Origin: Macrotrachela quadricornifera
Taxonomy: Eukaryota; Rotifera; Eurotatoria; Philodinida; Philodinidae
DNA length: 64,000 nucleotides
Direction of reading: 5' to 3'
NCBI GenBank assembly: GCA_022393335.1
Contig: JAJEKB010020350.1
Span: 346,365 to 410,364, forward strand
Shown in pieces: positions 60,057 through 64,000 of the stretch (its first letter is position 1; every line of letters starts with the position of its first letter). Below the pieces are notes generated by a model. That model had not been told where the DNA came from, made no database searches, and worked only from the letters and a program-made list of their open reading frames with translations. Both the position numbers and the translations under genes were made by a program.

Positions 60057-63000
60057 GATGTTTGGCAGTACTAATTTCGTTGTCAACAACGATTTTATCG
60101 TCTGAGCGAAAATAACATGCTTTTATAGTTTTATGGATTATTAAAAAAACAACTTTTATGCGTGATTCAAACACCCACATATTTATGTGTAAATGTTTTT
60201 TGTTTTATTTTTCTTTCATTCAACTTATTTAATAATTGTATTAAGGTGACGGCCTTATGCAAATCAATTTTCATGTTGTTATTTACAGAGTGAATACTAG
60301 AGCTTAATGACGTTTGCTATTTTGTACCATACTCTCCAGGTATAGTACTGAATTATTCAATGATGAAAAAAAATATATACATAAAGAACGAGGTCATTTG
60401 TTTTACGGTCAACATAGTTGTTTTTCCTGTTCTGTATATATCGATATAAAAAAAATAAAAAATATAAATGGAATACAAGTACGTAAATTTCAATGAATAG
60501 GGTCTCTACGAAAAAAGGCATCCTTAAAAGTTAAGGTTGGTGTTAAGCTGCATTCGATACTGCACATCTATTTTCATCAAATGTGTTCCATATATTTTAT
60601 TATTTTAATAAAACAAATTTCTGCCATATATTCTAGATCAATCAAGTATGCAATTTTATATTATAGAAATCCCTTTGAATAGACAGATCTTAATGTGACC
60701 CTTCTTGTTAACGTAGTATTTTCATGAATATTATTAAACTGATATTCAAACTCTAGATCTTCATCTATATTGTTGTGACATAATTGATTTTTCAAAAATA
60801 ATTTCAGAAACGAAAAATCACACACAGATGAAATGATAATGTGTATTTGAATTGCTATAAACTACAAATAGTTATATAATTTCAAAGATAATAATTGGCA
60901 GTTTTTCTATTCATGTGAAACATAATCAATCATTATTTGAATGTTTAATTTGATTGACTTTTAAATATATATAAAACCGACGTAGACAATAGTTTCTTTT
61001 ATTATTTAAAAATAATTAACATTAATAGAAGTGCCAAACAGATAATAGCCTACTGTTACAAATCTTTTCTCAGAAATTTTCTAGAAATATCCATTGTAGG
61101 ATAATGAGATTATTAATACTATTCTTATATAAAATATCTGGTAATAATAAGCAGTTTTCACATCATTATTAATCTTTTTATGCCACGAAATCAATAGGAA
61201 TTTCTTTTTACATGTAAACATTACTATATAATGTACAAGTTTTTGTTTTAATACATCATTTTTGTATCCAATTATTCTTGTATAATTCATATATACAGCG
61301 GTTTGTAAGAAAACTTGAACATCATTTTCTATTGATATTATTGTATATACAAGTCTTGTTCAAATTATTTTTCATTATGATTGATAGGCATATAAAATGC
61401 ACTATAAAAAGGCATAATTTGATATTCCTTTTATTCACCTTTAGAATAAATAGAAAACAAAGATCGTCATTATTTAGACCTAGAAAGATTATTTACAACA
61501 CAAATTCTGATATTTTGAACTACTTCATTTGAAAGATGATAACATTTATCAATATTACTTTTGAATTTCTTTTCTTAATATTATACTTTATGACTAGTAG
61601 AAGCTCCTGACGGAGTTGTCATACAAAATATTTAATGATAACTTACGTGTTTATATTGTATTAATGGTAAAAAATTGTATAATGACACGACTGATATATA
61701 TTTTTAGTCATTTGTTTCATTAGAGTCATCTTATGAGTATAATTTTTTCTGATACAATATTGATCTCTTCATCATCTATATCTAACAGCAAAAAAATAGA
61801 TGGTTTTCAAGCATATAAAATTACTAAAACTCCTTGAAAGTGCATTTTCAATGTATAATAGACAGCACACCTATATTTACAATATGATCCGATGTATAAT
61901 TTTTTTTTACTTTTATTGGTATATATTTCAATTGTTTGTTTCAACATTTTGACCAAGAACGATTTATTTTAGTCTGATATTATTGTACTAGATAGTCCTT
62001 AGTATAGCGCCTGTTTTGTGACGGATCACATAGCTAGATCTTACGGTTGTGTTTTAATAGTATAATATTGATACATGATAGGCTTTCAGAGATTAAAAAA
62101 AAAACTCTAAAACAATGATGCTTACAGCACTTTCGAGCTATAGAAGAAAGATCTTAAAATTAAAAAAATTGTCCTAATTTTCTTTTTTGCAAGTCACTGT
62201 ATCTACTGATATATACATAGTTGAATAAGAATACCAAATGGAACACAATATACATAATATGAGTAGAAAAATAGATCAATAGGCCATTCATCAATTGACA
62301 TAACGATATTATCAAAAATACAAAATCAGTATTTATTTTTTTAGACATTATGATCAATGAAAGTCCTTGAATTTACTATTTCTGATCAATGTCAGAGTAC
62401 TCAAATCAAGTATAAAGAATATTTGGATGAAATAGAAAAATTGAAACAATATTGCGGTCTCATTTTTTAATCATTATTATTAAAGTCTAACAATTGTTAT
62501 CAAAAGATATCTATCTCTTTTTTAATACTTAATAACAAATTCTTATGCATTCATATGATATTTTAAAATTCATTTATTGAGTTTATTTTCGAAAGAAAAT
62601 AAGAACCAATAATTTAATAGAAGAAAAAGATAAGCTTCCACCTTCAACATCCTAATTAATATGAACGTCCAAATTAGTCATAATATTTCAAAAACTTCAT
62701 AATCAAATATACCTTTACATAAAAGAAATCGTGAATATTCGTACGTATAATTGAAGAATAATACGATATTTTCGAGTTTATCTGACATAATCAAAATAGA
62801 TTAATATTATAACATACAAAGAATTTAACAAAACAAAAGAAAAAATCTATTTTAATAACTATTACAGTATATATACCTCGATTCACTCTCTTTTGTTTCT
62901 CTTCGTCTAATATCTTCTATATTTTGATCGTAACTTTTCTTTGACTTCATGTATCCTTTTCTACTTATATCTGTTTTCATATACATACATTTATCGTTTA

Positions 63001-63717
63001 CACAATAAACTGAGAGAAAAGAAAAACATGTACAGTGACTAATCGATTTATTTTTCTTCATGTGGAGATCTATTTCCTTCATAGAAAAGTAGATAAGAAT
63101 AACTTATCCAAAAACTAAATCTAACTATCAAAAATTTTCAAAACTCAGGTATACGTTTATGCTATAATGAATTAACCTACATAAAAATAATCTATGAATA
63201 TTTTTTTACTAGTATAATACTAAAAATTAAATAGATAAATAATAGAATCTCGATGATGAAACATAAAAAGAAAAAGAATAACTAACTTACAAGATTAGAT
63301 TACATAGTGTTAAAAAAAATTGACCTTCAATTTAATATTGAATGTTTCATCAAATAATTAGCAAAAATTTTCTATATTTAACATTAAAAAAACTATGTTT
63401 TCAAAGATTTACATCAATCATAATAATCATCATATAAAACTATCTCAATAGGATATTTTCCGTTTGAAAAAGAAACACTTATTATCGTTAACATTTTTCT
63501 TTTATACAAAATTAATGCATTCATCATCTACCTACTCATGTCTTTTTTTTTTTCTTTTAGTAGATATATTTTAATGCGTAGGATATAATCAACATACATT
63601 GATTCATAAAAGACAAACTACTGAGATTATCTATTTATATAAACAAGAAGAAGAAGAAAAAAAATCTTTCATTTACCAGTCAAATTTTATTTTTTAACTA
63701 AACAACATTAATAAAAT
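60057..63717. other. 3.7-kb intergenic region, no gene recognised
   Basis: Divergent between the repeat protein and the last gene, AT-rich. Short frames at 61081-61290, 61278-61532 and 62160-62357 lack splice partners or motifs and are not called. Confidence 0.5.
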
Positions 63718-64000
63718 ATGAAATTTTGGTATCAATATTTATTTATCCTTTTATCTTTTATCATTTATTTTCGATCAACTACGGTATATTAAATTATATA
63801 TTAATTAATAATATGATTTATTTATTTTAGGGTTATCCTTCATCATATGGACAAGGACAACGTGGTTTTCTTCTTTGTCAATTATCAGCCGTTTCATGTA
63901 AACGTAGTTTGTTAAATACAGACGAAATTGAAAAATCTTTAAAAATGAATTTAAATGATCATTTAAAAATATGTATTGATTCTAATAAACCTCTATGGTT
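63718..64000 (+). CDS. Secreted protein, 5' part, cut by the window end
   Basis: Exons: 63718-63783 and 63831 onward, phase 0, running off the window. The first exon encodes a signal peptide (MKFWYQYLFILLSFIIYFRS). The mature part starts with GYPSSYGQGQRGFLLCQLS and continues with Cys-containing, charged sequence (SCKRSLLNTDEIEKSL). The family is not recognised from the about 79 residues visible. The signal peptide on a separate exon, a clean GT-AG intron of 47 bp and protein-like composition support a real gene. Confidence 0.7.

Noticed and set aside
61278..61532. 84-codon plus-strand frame
   Set aside because: AT-rich, Lys/Ile/Phe-biased composition typical of random frames here.

Overview
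The window is animal nuclear DNA, very AT-rich. Genes have many short GT-AG introns (mostly about 45-70 bp), and the products include animal-only families: meckelin, gamma-syntrophin, SHARK kinase, TCF/LEF, RGM, K2P channel and tetraspanin. The likely fungal-type transporter, the bacterial-looking PARG-like gene, the divergent GPCR and the mariner relics together suggest a bdelloid rotifer, possibly Rotaria- or Adineta-like. That assignment is inference; no rRNA or mitochondrial marker is present.

Layout. 1-6.1 kb is an island of decayed transposable elements: TIR-like ends, a ~270-bp-arm inverted repeat and a cluster of 15-bp palindromes. 6.1-8.8 kb (+) encodes the membrane half of meckelin with a repeat-invaded intron. 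It converges, across a 296-bp MITE, on a gamma-syntrophin (9.2-10.9 kb, -) and a SHARK-type tyrosine kinase (12.1-15.3 kb, -). A 2.6-kb divergent intergenic region separates these from TCF/LEF (17.9-20.6 kb, +) and an RGM-like GPI protein (21.3-22.6 kb, +). Then come SPATA1 (23.5-25.9 kb, -) and a rhodopsin-like GPCR (27.0-28.1 kb, -). After a 3.7-kb gap comes an intronless LCAT-like lipase (31.8-33.0 kb, +), a fungal-type ACS/Dal5-like MFS transporter (33.9-35.8 kb, -), two Tc1/mariner-type elements (36.3-39.2 kb) and a PARG-like protein (39.5-40.7 kb, -). A TASK-type K2P channel (42.7-44.0 kb, +) and a tetraspanin (47.3-48.5 kb, -) follow. 48.5-64 kb is gene-poor. It holds a small secreted polyQ protein, a secreted Ser/Thr-rich 16-residue tandem-repeat protein whose repeat array contains an assembly gap, and the start of a secreted protein cut by the window edge.

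The genes are not an operon; they are individually transcribed and functionally mixed: cilia/sperm (meckelin, SPATA1), signalling (SHARK, TCF, RGM, GPCR), membrane scaffold and channel. The most unusual part is 31.8-40.7 kb, where an intronless lipase, a fungal-type transporter and a PARG-like gene surround dead mariner elements, as expected of a foreign-gene/transposon island. The other unusual locus is the tandem-repeat secreted protein at 58.8-60.1 kb, whose C-terminus carries two furin/prohormone-type cleavage sites. All exon models were made by hand from splice sites and reading frame and agree in phase. No homology search was run.
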